Source of the DNA: Duganella sp. CF402
Lineage (GTDB): Bacteria; Pseudomonadota; Gammaproteobacteria; Burkholderiales; Burkholderiaceae_D
Reading direction: 5' to 3'
Assembly (NCBI RefSeq): GCF_900109645.1
Contig: NZ_FOBG01000001.1
Coordinates: 744,001 to 808,000, forward strand
DNA: 64,000 nt
Part shown: piece after piece, positions 15,591 through 29,276 of the stretch
Position numbering within the stretch: position 1 is the first letter of the stretch
Layout: the number at the start of each line of letters is the position of its first letter
Translations under genes and position numbers: made by a program
The notes under the pieces: model-generated
Told to the model about the DNA's origin: nothing
What the model saw: the letters and a program-made list of their open reading frames with translations, nothing else
Databases searched by the model: none

Positions 15591-16726
15591 ATGAAGATCC
15601 GCCGCTGCGCCGTGCTGTACCTTGAATCCCGCGAAGAATTATCCATCGACTGGCGCGCGGTGCTGGCCGGCAGCAGCGCGCTGGCCGCCAGCACGCATTG
15701 GGTGGCGCTGGCGCCGCATCTCGACCAGGAGTTGAAGGTCAGCGCCGATGAGCTGGCCGCGTTGGGCGGCGCCAGCCAGACCGTCTGGCGCGCGCGCGCC
15801 GAGGCCGAGCAGCAGTACGGTGCCGACTGCATCGCGCGCTTGCTGGAACTGGGCTTGCTGGTCAGTGACGAGGCGCCGCACACGGCCGTGCGCGAACGCG
15901 ACGAGACGCTGCGCGCCACACACTGGCGTCCGCTGTCGGCGCTGGCGCACACCTTTGGCCGCTGGCGCGAAGTCAGCAGCGAAACCGGCATGGAGGCACC
16001 CAGCTTCCAGGCCTTGCTGGAGCGATTTGGCGAACCGCCGCCACCGACGATGGAACTACCGGCGCAAGGCGCGCTGAAGTTGCCGCCAGCCGGCGGCGGT
16101 CGGCTGGACGAGCAGTTATTGCAGCGCTACACGGGCCGCAATTTCGACCTGCAGGCCAGCGTGCCGCTGGACGTGGCGGCGCGTCTGCTACACCGTGCGT
16201 TTGGCGCGCAAGAGGTGCGCAAGGTCGGCCCGCATGCCGAGGTGCTGAAGAAGACCAGCCCGTCCGGCGGCGGCCTGCATCCGATTGAAGCGTTTGTGCT
16301 GGCGCAGCGCGTGGATGGCGTGGCGCCGGGCTTGTATCACTATCATCCGATCGCGCATGAGCTGCGTCCACTGCGCCAGCTCGACAGCGAGCAGGCGGCG
16401 GCGATGGCGCGTGCCATCCTGGCCGACCAGCGCTGGCTGGCCGATGCGCCGCTGCAGGTGCTGCTGGTCGGGCGCACCGAGCGCAGTTTCTGGAAGTACC
16501 GCAACCACCAGAAGGCCTACCGCGCGCTGGCGCTCGATGCCGGCCATCTGTCGCAGACCTTTTACCTGCTGGCGTCCGAAGCCGGCATGCCGGCGTTTGT
16601 CACGGCGGCGATCAATGATGCCGATATCGAGCAGATGCTGGGCCTCGACCATTTGCGCCACGCGGTGGTGGCGGTGTGTGGCTGCGGCCCGGCACGCGAG
16701 GGTGAACGCGCGATGGTGGAACTGCG

Positions 16727-16751
<25 letters not shown>
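15591..16751 (+). CDS. SagB-like putative peptide maturation dehydrogenase
   Basis: A 386-residue protein. The N-terminal 130 residues resemble a winged-helix/recognition region. The C-terminal half is a nitroreductase fold of the SagB/ThcOx kind: RYTGRNFD, then KKTSPSGGGLHPIEAFVLAQR, GLYHYHP and a closing FYLLASEAGMPAFVTAAI segment. SagB enzymes use FMN to oxidise azolines to azoles in RiPP peptides; this version matches the SagB-related dehydrogenases (TIGR04511 type) paired with NHLP-like peptides. No YcaO cyclodehydratase is in the window and the neighbouring peptide has no cysteine, so the reaction may differ. The 3' end overlaps the convergent hybrid kinase gene by 25 bases. Confidence 0.7.
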
Positions 16752-21718
<4,967 letters not shown>

Positions 21719-21823
21719 GCCCGATGGCAACGGGTATTGCGTCTGGAAGGATACGGAATTGTTGGTCAACTGTCTATTCAATAGCGCAAGTTGTGTAATG
21801 TTGTGCACTGTTGCGCACAGGCG

Positions 21824-21852
21824 TTGACAAAAAATATTTATCAGAATATATT
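21824..21852 (+). promoter_or_regulatory. Strong sigma-70 promoter of the GH16 gene
   Basis: A perfect TTGACA (21824-21829), a 17-base spacer and TATATT (21847-21852) form the best promoter match in the window, 60 bases upstream of the GH16 ATG, in the 193-bp gap to the divergent kinase. Confidence 0.75.
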
Positions 21853-21864
21853 TTGGATTCGCGA

Positions 21865-21880
21865 TTGGAATCGTTTCCAA
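21865..21880 (+). promoter_or_regulatory. LacI-type operator TTGGAATCGTTTCCAA
   Basis: TTGGAA and TTCCAA arms surround TCGT with a central CG, which is the style of LacI/GalR-family sites. It starts 12 bases after the -10 box, over the expected initial transcribed region, so binding should repress the GH16 gene. No LacI gene is in the window. Confidence 0.6.
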
Positions 21881-21911
21881 TTTGTTCGGAGTGTGGATAA
21901 AGGAGACATAA

Positions 21912-23756
21912 ATGAAACAACAGAAGTTCGTTTTGTCCGCCGTCGCCGCCAGCCTGGTGCTGGCCTATGGCATGCCTGCAAAGGCCAGCGTCACCAGTCC
22001 CGTCATCGGCGCCTTGCTGTGGTCGGAGGAGTTCAACGGCACGTCGCTCAACACCAGCTTGTGGAACACCTACGACGGCAACGGCTGCCAGATCAACCTG
22101 TGCGGCTACGGCAACCAGGAGCTCGAGTACTACAGCCCGAACAACCTGAGCATCGTCAACGTGCCGTTTGAAACGGCGACGCGGGCGCTGGCGATCCAGG
22201 CGCGCAGCCAGACCGTGGGCAGCAACGTCTTCACCTCGGGCAAGATCGATTCCTTCAATAAAGTGCAGGTGCAGTACGGCATGGTGGAAATCCGCATGGC
22301 GCAGCCGGCGCTGGGCGTGGGCCTGTGGCCGGCCGCGTGGATGCTGGGCGTGAGCCCGCAAGTGTGGCCGCGCAAGGGCGAGATCGACATCATGGAATCG
22401 GGCCACAAGGCCAGCGGCCGCGCCGCCGCCGGCTCGCCGACGCCGTCGATTGATAAGTTTGTCGGCTCCAACGTGATCACCTGGCAGCAGGCCGCCTGCG
22501 TGACCGGCAACGAAAGCTGCGCCGCCTCGACCGCGTGGCAGACCAAGAACTGGTACGTGCCGTCGCAATCGTTTGCCAACCGCTTCGTGATCTACCGTTT
22601 CTACTGGACCGAATCGCAGATGCGCTTCACCGTGATCGACAACGGCTTGGAATACGACATGTACAACAGCCCGTTGCCGGTCAACTCGACCGCACTGCAG
22701 GCGCCGTTCTACCTGCTCTTTAATCTGGCGGTGGGCGGCAACTTCACCGACGCGGCGACGCCGGCGCAGGTGACGGCGCCGCTGCCGGGCACCATGTACG
22801 TCGACTACGTGCGGGTGTACCAGCTGGACGGCAAGGGCGCGGTCAAGCTGGGCAACCAGACGCCGGCGGAAGTGGGCAAGTTCGGCGTGTACACCGACAA
22901 CACCGTGGTCAACAACAAGCTCGAGGCGGGCAATACTTCGGACATCTTCGTGTGGAACACCGCGTCGACCTCGGCCGGGACGATTGCGCCGTATGAGGGC
23001 GCGAACGCCATGTCGTGGAGCTTCAACACGCCGGGCTCGTGGTTTGGCGGCAGCGTGCAGTCGAAGCAGGCGCGCGACATGAGCGGCTTCCGCAACGGCA
23101 ATATGAAGCTGAAGATCAAGATTCCGGCCAACGTGGCGTTCACGGTGGGCATCCAGGATACCTACACCAACCAGAACGCGGTGAAATTCCCGGCCAACGC
23201 CACCACCTACGGGCTGGTGCGCAATGGCGACTGGGGCACGGCGACCATCCCGATCACCGACCTGGCCGGGCCGAAAGTGGCGCTGCAATCGATGCTGGAC
23301 ATGTTCCAGATCGCCAGCGATGGCGCGGCCTTGCCGCAGTCGGCGTTCCAGATGTCGATCGACGACATCGTCTGGGACAGCGGCGTACCGGCGCCAACGC
23401 CGACACCGACGCCAACGCCGACACCGACGCCAACGCCAACGCCAACGCCTACCCCGACGCCTACTCCAACGCCAACGCCAACGCCTACGCCTACTCCAAC
23501 GCCGGCGCCGGCCGTCAGCCAGACCAGCTCCACGATGTTGAAATTCACCGTCAATACCTCGAGCTGGGCGGACGTGCACTACACGGTCAACAACGGCGGC
23601 CAGCTGAACGTGCGGATGACGCAAGCAAGCGGCGTCAACAGCTACACCGCGAGCGGGCTGAAGGCGGGCGACGTCGTGCGCTACAACTTCACCTACTGGG
23701 ACACCGCCAACAACTACGCCGTCGACACCGCCCAGCAAACCTACACCATGCAATAA
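21912..23756 (+). CDS. Secreted GH16 beta-1,3-glucanase with carbohydrate-binding modules
   Basis: A 614-residue exported enzyme. The signal peptide ends near MPAKAS (about residue 25). The GH16 domain spans about residues 30-300, with the catalytic signature GEIDIMES placing E157, D159 and E162. A middle beta-sandwich (about 310-490, [13 protein letters not shown] to DDIVWDSG) looks like a carbohydrate-binding module. A Pro-Thr linker (residues 495-531) and a C-terminal CBM56-like glucan-binding module of about 80 residues ([20 protein letters not shown]) follow. It should hydrolyse laminarin-type or fungal cell-wall beta-1,3-glucan outside the cell. The ribosome site AAAGGAG is strong. It is controlled by a sigma-70 promoter and a LacI-type operator and is divergent from a sensor kinase. 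Confidence 0.9.
   Translation: MKQQKFVLSAVAASLVLAYGMPAKASVTSPVIGALLWSEEFNGTSLNTSLWNTYDGNGCQINLCGYGNQELEYYSPNNLSIVNVPFETATRALAIQARSQTVGSNVFTSGKIDSFNKVQVQYGMVEIRMAQPALGVGLWPAAWMLGVSPQVWPRKGEIDIMESGHKASGRAAAGSPTPSIDKFVGSNVITWQQAACVTGNESCAASTAWQTKNWYVPSQSFANRFVIYRFYWTESQMRFTVIDNGLEYDMYNSPLPVNSTALQAPFYLLFNLAVGGNFTDAATPAQVTAPLPGTMYVDYVRVYQLDGKGAVKLGNQTPAEVGKFGVYTDNTVVNNKLEAGNTSDIFVWNTASTSAGTIAPYEGANAMSWSFNTPGSWFGGSVQSKQARDMSGFRNGNMKLKIKIPANVAFTVGIQDTYTNQNAVKFPANATTYGLVRNGDWGTATIPITDLAGPKVALQSMLDMFQIASDGAALPQSAFQMSIDDIVWDSGVPAPTPTPTPTPTPTPTPTPTPTPTPTPTPTPTPTPTPTPAPAVSQTSSTMLKFTVNTSSWADVHYTVNNGGQLNVRMTQASGVNSYTASGLKAGDVVRYNFTYWDTANNYAVDTAQQTYTMQ
23394..23504 (+). repeat. Pro-Thr linker tandem repeat inside the GH16 gene
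   Basis: About 18 Pro-Thr units coded by 6-bp and 12-bp tandem units (CCAACG, CCGACA, CCTACT variants). It is a flexible linker between enzyme and binding module. The repetitive DNA could change length in steps of two codons without breaking the frame. Confidence 0.85.
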
Positions 23757-23765
23757 ATTCGGGGG

Positions 23766-23811
23766 CAGGTCTGCCAATCGCACACGGGCTCATGTACCAA
23801 TGGCAGACCTG
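23766..23811. repeat. REP-like inverted repeat after the GH16 gene
   Basis: Perfect 11-bp arms CAGGTCTGCCA and TGGCAGACCTG are separated by 24 bases, between the convergent GH16 and DUF4861 genes. There is no T run, so it is not a classic terminator. The outer edges (GGGGGCAG, CTGACCC) resemble the GGGTCAG edge of the larger repeat at 29277-29454, suggesting a family of short palindromic elements. Confidence 0.55.
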
Positions 23812-23825
23812 ACCCGGGTTAAGGT

Positions 23826-25025
23826 TTAAGGGGCGACGCTGGCCTTGAGCGGGTGGGCGGCGCGGGCGGTTTGGAATTTGATTTTTTCCTGCCACTCGGC
23901 CGCCGTTTTCACGTGGCCGGCGCGGTCCCACGCGGCGCCGAGGTAGTAGCGCAGCGGTTTGCCGGATTCGACTGGCGCCAGGATCAGCTCGTTCAAGGCG
24001 TCTTCCGTTGTACCGGTCGCGCCCGGCAGCACGATGGCGGTGCCGAATGCGCCTTTGGTGGCTTGCGTCACCCATTGGCTCAAGGCTGCGCTGTCGCGGC
24101 CGACGGCGATTTTTTCGTCCTGATTCTTGTCGGCCGGCTTTTTGTTCAGGCCGACCGCCACCACCAGCTGCGCCGGGCCGCTGAAGGTGAAGGTGCTGTC
24201 CATCGTATCGAAGTCCTGGCCGGCGTCGACCGTGAAGCGCTTGACTTCGCTGACCTTGGTGCCGGCCGCATCCCAGCTGTCGTACGTCAGCTCAAACACG
24301 GTGCGGATCGGGCCGTTGGCCAGCACTTTCCACGCGGCGTAGTTGCGGCCCACGTACAGCTGCTTGCCATCCCATACGCCGGTGCCGCCGGCGCCGCGCG
24401 ATTTGCCGACGTTGTACATGTCCATGCCTTCACCTTCGTCATGGTGGTAGTGGTCATGGCCTTTGTTGTACCAGCGGTCGACGATGGGGTAGCTTACGCG
24501 CTTGAACCAGATGTCCAGCCCGCTCGTCACCAGCACTTCCTTGCCCACGCCGGCGGTGTCCGGCGCACCGAGCGCCGGGCCGTAGGTGCGATGCGCAACG
24601 TGGTCGTTTTCCCAGCCGAAGTCATCCAGGCGTTCCGGCACGTAGCGGGCGAAGGTCTTGGCCGGGAACGGCGGCGTCACGGTTTCGGTTTTTTCGACCG
24701 TGAAGGTGGCCTGTTTTTCGCCGGCCGCAAAGCTGTGCTGGAAGTACAGCTCGCCATACGCGACGCCGATGCCTTGCGGATCCTTGGCCTGCGGCTTCAC
24801 ATTGCTGACCTGGTAGGGCAGCACATTGCCCTTGCTGTCCTTGACCGCGATTTTCTGGATCAGCGCACCCGGCAGCGCACGGTTGATCTCGCTCCACGGG
24901 ATGGCGATGGTTTCCGACGGCCGCGCCATGTCGAGGTCGTTGCTGACGGTGATGCGCGCCAGTTCGGCCGCCTGCGCGGCGCCGCCGGCCAGCAGGGCAA
25001 TAACTGGCAACAGATAAGTACGCAT
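23826..25025 (-). CDS. Exported DUF4861 family protein
   Basis: A 399-residue secreted protein. The signal peptide MRTYLLPVIALLAGGAAQA is followed by a beta-rich body that opens with LARITVSNDLDMARPSETIAIPW, as in DUF4861 proteins, and has conserved-looking histidine clusters (YNKGHDHYHHDEGEGMDMY). DUF4861 proteins are found in pectin and rhamnogalacturonan utilisation loci and may be carbohydrate-active; the exact reaction is not known to me. The second of two close ATGs (25025) was chosen because AAGGGG then lies 6 bases upstream. It follows the GH105 gene by 10 bases and is cotranscribed with it. Confidence 0.8.
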   Translation of the reverse strand: MRTYLLPVIALLAGGAAQAAELARITVSNDLDMARPSETIAIPWSEINRALPGALIQKIAVKDSKGNVLPYQVSNVKPQAKDPQGIGVAYGELYFQHSFAAGEKQATFTVEKTETVTPPFPAKTFARYVPERLDDFGWENDHVAHRTYGPALGAPDTAGVGKEVLVTSGLDIWFKRVSYPIVDRWYNKGHDHYHHDEGEGMDMYNVGKSRGAGGTGVWDGKQLYVGRNYAAWKVLANGPIRTVFELTYDSWDAAGTKVSEVKRFTVDAGQDFDTMDSTFTFSGPAQLVVAVGLNKKPADKNQDEKIAVGRDSAALSQWVTQATKGAFGTAIVLPGATGTTEDALNELILAPVESGKPLRYYLGAAWDRAGHVKTAAEWQEKIKFQTARAAHPLKASVAP

Positions 25026-25035
25026 GCGCATCCCC

Positions 25036-26436
25036 TTATTCGTGGCTGTAGTTGGTGGCGCCCGCATCCTTCGGCACGTAGTGGTAGGTGCGCAGCTTGA
25101 CCTGGATGTCGATCTTCGGATTGTTGAGCAGCTTGATCATCTCGGCGCCGGCCAGCAGGGTCGGGCCGTAGCCGTGCAGTGCGTCGACGCTGGTCGGACG
25201 GTTGTAATAGTAGATGTGATCGCTCGCGAAGGTGGTGCCGACGCAAATGCCTTCCACTTGCCCGCGTGGATTGATGCGGGTTTGCAGGCCGATCCAGCCG
25301 GCTTGCGCGATCGAGCCGTAGGTCGCCGGGCTGATCCAGCCTTCGTTGATGGCGTGCGCGATCACGTAGGTGAACATGGCGCTGGCCGAGGTTTCAAGAT
25401 AGGAATCGTGACGGTCGATCATCTGGTGCCACAGGCCGCTGCCCGATTGCTGCTCGGCCACGCCGCGCAGGGTCAGGCGCAGTTGTGCCAGCACTTTCGG
25501 ATAGCCAGGATGGTCTTTCGGCAGCACGTCCAGCAGGTCGCTCATGGTCAGCACCGCCCAGCCGTTGGCGCGCGCCCAGTAGAAGCGCGGCGCGTCCGGA
25601 TTGTTGGCGTTCCAGCCGTGGGTGTACAGATTGTTTTGCGGATTGAACATGTAGCCGGTCATTTGCAGCACGTTCTTCACCGCGTCGTCATAGTATTCAC
25701 GCTTGCCGGTCAGATGGCCGATTTCACCCAGCGGCATCACGCCCATGTACATATCGTCGGCCCACAGCGACACCGCCTGCGGACGCTCGCGCGCCAGCGT
25801 GCCGTCCTTCAGGCGGAACTGTTTCTTGGCCACCCAGTTGCTGCACACGTCGATGAATGGGCTCATGTCCGGGCCGATCTTGGCGAAGCGCGCGCGGATC
25901 AGCGCGGCGCACATCGAGCCCGCATCGTCCAGCGAACGCGGTTCGATGAAGCGGGTGAAGCTGTTGGCGCGCTTGAGGTGGAACTGCTCTTCCTGCGCCT
26001 TGAAGTAGGGCAGCTTTTCCTGCATGAACTGCAGGTGGCGGGTGGTCATGGCGGTGTATTTGCTGTCGCCGGTGATCGCCGCTGCCTTGATCAGGCCGCT
26101 GTGCACAATGCCCATCTCGTAGGCCTGGATATGCCATTCCGCGCTGCTCGGTTCGAGAATCGCGTCGGCCACCGGCTTGCTGAAGTCGGTGATCTGCACG
26201 CCCGTGTCCTTGTGTACCACCTTGGTCGGCGTGGTCGCTTCCATGTAGCCGCGGATGCGGTCCAGCGCAGACGTGATTTCCGCCACGGTCGGTTTTTTAT
26301 AGGGCACGTTGTAGGTGCCTTCACCGGCGTCGTAGACGGATTTGTTGTCGGGATTGCGGTACGGGCCGTCGGCGTGAGCCGGCAGGGCGAGCAGGGTGGC
26401 GGCGACAGCCGCGATCAGGGCGGAAGGGGAAGTCAC
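25036..26436 (-). CDS. GH105/GH88-like unsaturated glucuronyl or rhamnogalacturonyl hydrolase
   Basis: A 466-residue secreted enzyme with a signal peptide (SPSALIAAVAATLLALPAHA) and a GTG start preceded by AAAGAGA. The body shows the (alpha/alpha)6 barrel style of GH105: ADAILEPSSAEWHIQAYEMG, WADDMYMGVMPLGEIGHLTG with the catalytic-type aspartates, FYWARANGWAVLTMSDLLDVLP and LHGYGPTLLAGAEM near the end. Such enzymes remove unsaturated uronic acid from oligosaccharides made by pectate or rhamnogalacturonan lyases by hydrating the double bond. The gene leads a two-gene operon with the DUF4861 gene. Three palindromes upstream suggest sugar-responsive control. Confidence 0.85.
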   Translation of the reverse strand: MTSPSALIAAVAATLLALPAHADGPYRNPDNKSVYDAGEGTYNVPYKKPTVAEITSALDRIRGYMEATTPTKVVHKDTGVQITDFSKPVADAILEPSSAEWHIQAYEMGIVHSGLIKAAAITGDSKYTAMTTRHLQFMQEKLPYFKAQEEQFHLKRANSFTRFIEPRSLDDAGSMCAALIRARFAKIGPDMSPFIDVCSNWVAKKQFRLKDGTLARERPQAVSLWADDMYMGVMPLGEIGHLTGKREYYDDAVKNVLQMTGYMFNPQNNLYTHGWNANNPDAPRFYWARANGWAVLTMSDLLDVLPKDHPGYPKVLAQLRLTLRGVAEQQSGSGLWHQMIDRHDSYLETSASAMFTYVIAHAINEGWISPATYGSIAQAGWIGLQTRINPRGQVEGICVGTTFASDHIYYYNRPTSVDALHGYGPTLLAGAEMIKLLNNPKIDIQVKLRTYHYVPKDAGATNYSHE

Positions 26437-26456
26437 GGTTGGGGTCTCTTTATTGT

Positions 26457-26466
26457 TAAACGTTTA
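26457..26466 (-). promoter_or_regulatory. LacI-like palindrome TAAACGTTTA upstream of the GH105 gene
   Basis: A perfect 10-bp palindrome with central CG, 21 bases before the GTG start. It has the form of a LacI-family half-site pair. Confidence 0.4.
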
Positions 26467-26468
26467 TT

Positions 26469-26500
26469 TGGTCAGACCATTCTAGATTGGTCCGGCCAAT
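26469..26500 (-). promoter_or_regulatory. Two GntR-like boxes upstream of the GH105 gene
   Basis: Box 1 is TGGTCAGACCA (26469-26479), a perfect palindrome around one base. Box 2 is ATTGGTCCGGCCAAT (26486-26500) with perfect 5-bp arms. TTGGTxxxACCAA-type sites are bound by FadR-subfamily GntR regulators, which often control uronic-acid pathways. The match to hexuronate use in this operon is suggestive only. Confidence 0.45.
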
Positions 26501-26608
26501 TTTGCAATCCGGACAGGCCACTTTTGTGGCGGGAGAAAAAGCTTGCGAGAAAGTGAACAAAATTGGCCATTCTGTCGCCCTATAAAAAGAAGCATGGGAG
26601 TACAATCG

Positions 26609-26628
26609 TTTTGAACGGTCGTGCTTTT
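26609..26628 (+). promoter_or_regulatory. Operator-like 20-mer upstream of acyl-CoA dehydrogenase
   Basis: TTTTGAACGGTCGTGCTTTT lies 28 bases before the ATG at 26657. It shares 14 of 20 bases, including CGxxCGTGCTTTT-type positions, with the near-palindrome at 36061-36080 before the acyl-CoA-linked kinase gene. It may be a fatty-acid regulator site. Confidence 0.4.
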
Positions 26629-26656
26629 TAGCCGAGCAGAACAATAAGGAGACAGC

Positions 26657-27847
26657 ATGGATTTGACTTACACGGCTGCGGATCTGGCGTTTCGCGACAT
26701 GGTGCGGGGCTTCCTCGACACCAACCTGCCAAGCGACCTGCAAAAGAAAGTCCGCAACCACCTGCGCCTGAGCCGCCAGGACTACGTGCGCTGGCACCAG
26801 ATCGTCGCCCGCCAGGGCTGGGCCGCGCCGGGCTGGCCGGTCGAGCACGGCGGCACCGGCTGGAGCGCCACCCAGCGCCACATCTGGGAAGAGGAGTGCG
26901 CGCGTGCCGGCACGCCGCCGATCCTGCCGTTCGGCGTCAACATGGTGGCGCCGGTCATCATGGCCTTCGGCAACGAGGCACAAAAAGCCCGCTACCTGCC
27001 GCGCATCCTGAGTTGCGAGGACTGGTGGTGCCAGGGCTATTCCGAGCCCGGTTCGGGCTCCGACCTCGCCTCGCTGAAAACCAGCGCCGAGCGCGACGGC
27101 GACTACTACATCGTCAACGGCCAGAAAACCTGGACCACGCTGGCCCAGCACGCCGACATGATCTTCTGCCTGGTGCGCACCGACAGCACCGTGCGCAAGC
27201 AGGAGGGCATCTCCTTCCTGCTGATCGACATGAAATCGCCGGGCATCACCGTGCGCCCCATCATCATGCTGGATGAGGACCACGAGGTGAACGAGGTCTT
27301 CTTCGACAATGTGCAGGTGCCGGTGCAAAACCTGATCGGCCAGGAAAACAAGGGCTGGACCTACGCCAAATACCTGCTGGGGCACGAGCGCACCGGCATT
27401 GCGGCGGTGGGGCGTTCCAAGCGCGAGCTGTTGTTCCTGAAAAAAATCGCCTCCGAACACTACAAGCACGGCAAGCCGCTGATGCAGGATCCGGTCTACG
27501 CGGCCAAGGTGGCGAGCCTCGAAATCGAGCTGATGGCGCTGGAAACCACGGTGCTGCGCGTGCTGACGCGCGAGTCGCACGCGCCGGGGCCGGAAGCGTC
27601 GCTGCTGAAAATTCGCGGCTCGGAGATCCAGCAACAGCTGACCGAATTGATGGTCGAAGCGCTGGGGCCGGACGCGCTGCCGTTCGACACCGATTATCTC
27701 GAAGGCAAGGCCGACCACGCCGTCACCGGCGACGACGCGGCTGCGCCGCTGACCGGCTACTACTTCAACTTCCGCAAGACCTCGATCTACGGCGGTTCGA
27801 ACGAGATACAAAAAAACATCATCACCCAGATGATCCTGGGGCTGTAA
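26657..27847 (+). CDS. Acyl-CoA dehydrogenase, large-type subunit
   Basis: A 396-residue flavoprotein with the acyl-CoA dehydrogenase layout: N-terminal helical domain, middle beta domain with WCQGYSEPGSGSDLASLKTSA and the FAD-contacting WTTLAQHADMIF, and a C-terminal helical domain ending IYGGSNEIQKNIITQMILGL. The QGYSEPGSGSDLA and YGGSNEIQ motifs are diagnostic. It catalyses alpha,beta-dehydrogenation of an acyl-CoA thioester; the chain type is unknown. A ribosome site AAGGAGACAGC precedes the ATG. It is paired with a second dehydrogenase 10 bases downstream, as seen for two-subunit enzymes acting on steroid-like or branched substrates. A putative operator lies upstream. Confidence 0.9.
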   Translation: MDLTYTAADLAFRDMVRGFLDTNLPSDLQKKVRNHLRLSRQDYVRWHQIVARQGWAAPGWPVEHGGTGWSATQRHIWEEECARAGTPPILPFGVNMVAPVIMAFGNEAQKARYLPRILSCEDWWCQGYSEPGSGSDLASLKTSAERDGDYYIVNGQKTWTTLAQHADMIFCLVRTDSTVRKQEGISFLLIDMKSPGITVRPIIMLDEDHEVNEVFFDNVQVPVQNLIGQENKGWTYAKYLLGHERTGIAAVGRSKRELLFLKKIASEHYKHGKPLMQDPVYAAKVASLEIELMALETTVLRVLTRESHAPGPEASLLKIRGSEIQQQLTELMVEALGPDALPFDTDYLEGKADHAVTGDDAAAPLTGYYFNFRKTSIYGGSNEIQKNIITQMILGL

Positions 27848-27857
27848 GGGAGCGGCG

Positions 27858-28994
27858 ATGGATTTCAATTTGACGGAAGAGCAACAGCAATTTGCCGACG
27901 CCCTGCGCCGCTGGGTGGACAAGGACTACGGCTTCGAGACGCGCAAGCGCATCGTGCATTCGGCCAGCGGGGTGTCGGACGTGGCGTGGGATACGCTGGT
28001 CGAGCTGGGCATGACGGCCTTGCCGGTGCCGGAAGCGCAGGGCGGCTTCAGCGGCACGGCGGTCGACCTGCTGGTGGTGATGCAGGAACTGGGGCGCGGG
28101 CTGGTGGTGGAGCCGTACTTCGCCACCGCATGGGGCGCCAAGTTCCTGCAACTTGCAGGCAACCAGCATCATCGTCTGGAAGATGTGGCGAAAGGCGAAC
28201 TGAAACTGGCATGCGCGCTGGGCGAAAAGCATGCGCGTCATGACCTTGCTGATATCAAGACCATTGCCAGCATCAATGGCGAAGGCTACCGGATCGACGG
28301 CACCAAGACCGTGGTCATCCACGGCGGCCAGGCCGGGGCGCTGATCGTCTCGGCGCGCAGCGCGGGCACCCAGCGCGACACCAATGGCATCAGCCTGTTC
28401 GTGGTGCCGGTCGACACGCCGGGCGTGATCATCCGCGACTACCGCACGATTGATGGCCAGCGGGCGGCGACAGTGCAATTCAATCACGTAGCGGTGCCGG
28501 CCTCGTCGCTGCTGGGGCGGATGGGCGGTGGCTGGGATTTGCTGGAAGAAGCGGCTGACTATGGCGTCAGCCTGCTGTGCGCGGAGGCGGTGGGGGCAAT
28601 GGACGCCATCTTCAATGCGACGCTGGAATATGTGAAAACCCGCAAGCAGTTCGGGCTGGCGATCGGCAGCTTCCAGGCCCTGCAGCACCGGATGGCGGAC
28701 ATGTACATCCACCTCGAGCAGGCGCGTTCGATGGCGATGCTGGTGGCGGCGCGCATGTCATGCGATGCCGAGGAGCGGCGGCGGGTGGCGTCGGCGGCGA
28801 AAGTGCGGATCGGGCAGGCGGCCAAGTTCATCGGCCAGCAGGCGGTGCAACTGCACGGCGGCATGGGCGTCACCGACGAACTGCCAGCCGCGCATCACTT
28901 CAAGCGCCTGAGCATGATCGAACTGACATTGGGCGACGTCGACCACCACCTGGAGCGTTTCACCGCCCAGCGCGGTTTTCAGCAGCACTCGTAA
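27858..28994 (+). CDS. Acyl-CoA dehydrogenase, second subunit
   Basis: A 378-residue acyl-CoA dehydrogenase-fold protein. It has an N-terminal helical part (NLTEEQQQFADALRRWVDKDYGFE), a degenerate middle domain (VIHGGQAGALIVSARS replacing the usual substrate loop) and a C-terminal part with RKQFGLAIGSFQALQHRMADMYI and VQLHGGMGVTDELPAAHHFKRL. The HGGMGVTDE motif fits the CaiA/ACAD family. Together with the preceding gene it probably forms a heteromeric dehydrogenase in which one subunit carries the catalytic base. The two genes form one operon, with no further gene downstream for 460 bases. Confidence 0.9.
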   Translation: MDFNLTEEQQQFADALRRWVDKDYGFETRKRIVHSASGVSDVAWDTLVELGMTALPVPEAQGGFSGTAVDLLVVMQELGRGLVVEPYFATAWGAKFLQLAGNQHHRLEDVAKGELKLACALGEKHARHDLADIKTIASINGEGYRIDGTKTVVIHGGQAGALIVSARSAGTQRDTNGISLFVVPVDTPGVIIRDYRTIDGQRAATVQFNHVAVPASSLLGRMGGGWDLLEEAADYGVSLLCAEAVGAMDAIFNATLEYVKTRKQFGLAIGSFQALQHRMADMYIHLEQARSMAMLVAARMSCDAEERRRVASAAKVRIGQAAKFIGQQAVQLHGGMGVTDELPAAHHFKRLSMIELTLGDVDHHLERFTAQRGFQQHS

Positions 28995-29276
28995 TTAATT
29001 GCAGACTTATTTCGTCGCATTTACCTGGCGATAAAGGCATCAATTAAATCGAATGAATTAGTAGCCTGGAATAATTCAAAATGAATTACTGGTTATTTAA
29101 AATAGAAAAGATATAAGGCGATATTCTTTTTGACCGCAGCGGCCTGTGCCAAATTTTGGTGTAATTGCGCCAATCTTTGGCACGAGGTGAGAGCGATTAA
29201 GCACGCATTGGCGAATAGGCGGAGGGAAGTCGCATTGGAAGATTATTACCTAGGTCGAACTTTAAAACTTGGCTGA
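28995..29276. other. AT-rich gene-free gap
   Basis: No open frame with a ribosome site was seen. It contains an inverted repeat GTGCCAAA/TTTGGCAC (29146-29183). The TGGCAC words do not have the spacing of a sigma-54 promoter. The stretch leads into the large inverted-repeat element. Confidence 0.5.

Noticed and set aside
29146..29183. Paired TGGCAC words resembling sigma-54 -24 elements
   Set aside because: The matching -12 GC is not at the right distance on either strand, and no gene follows.
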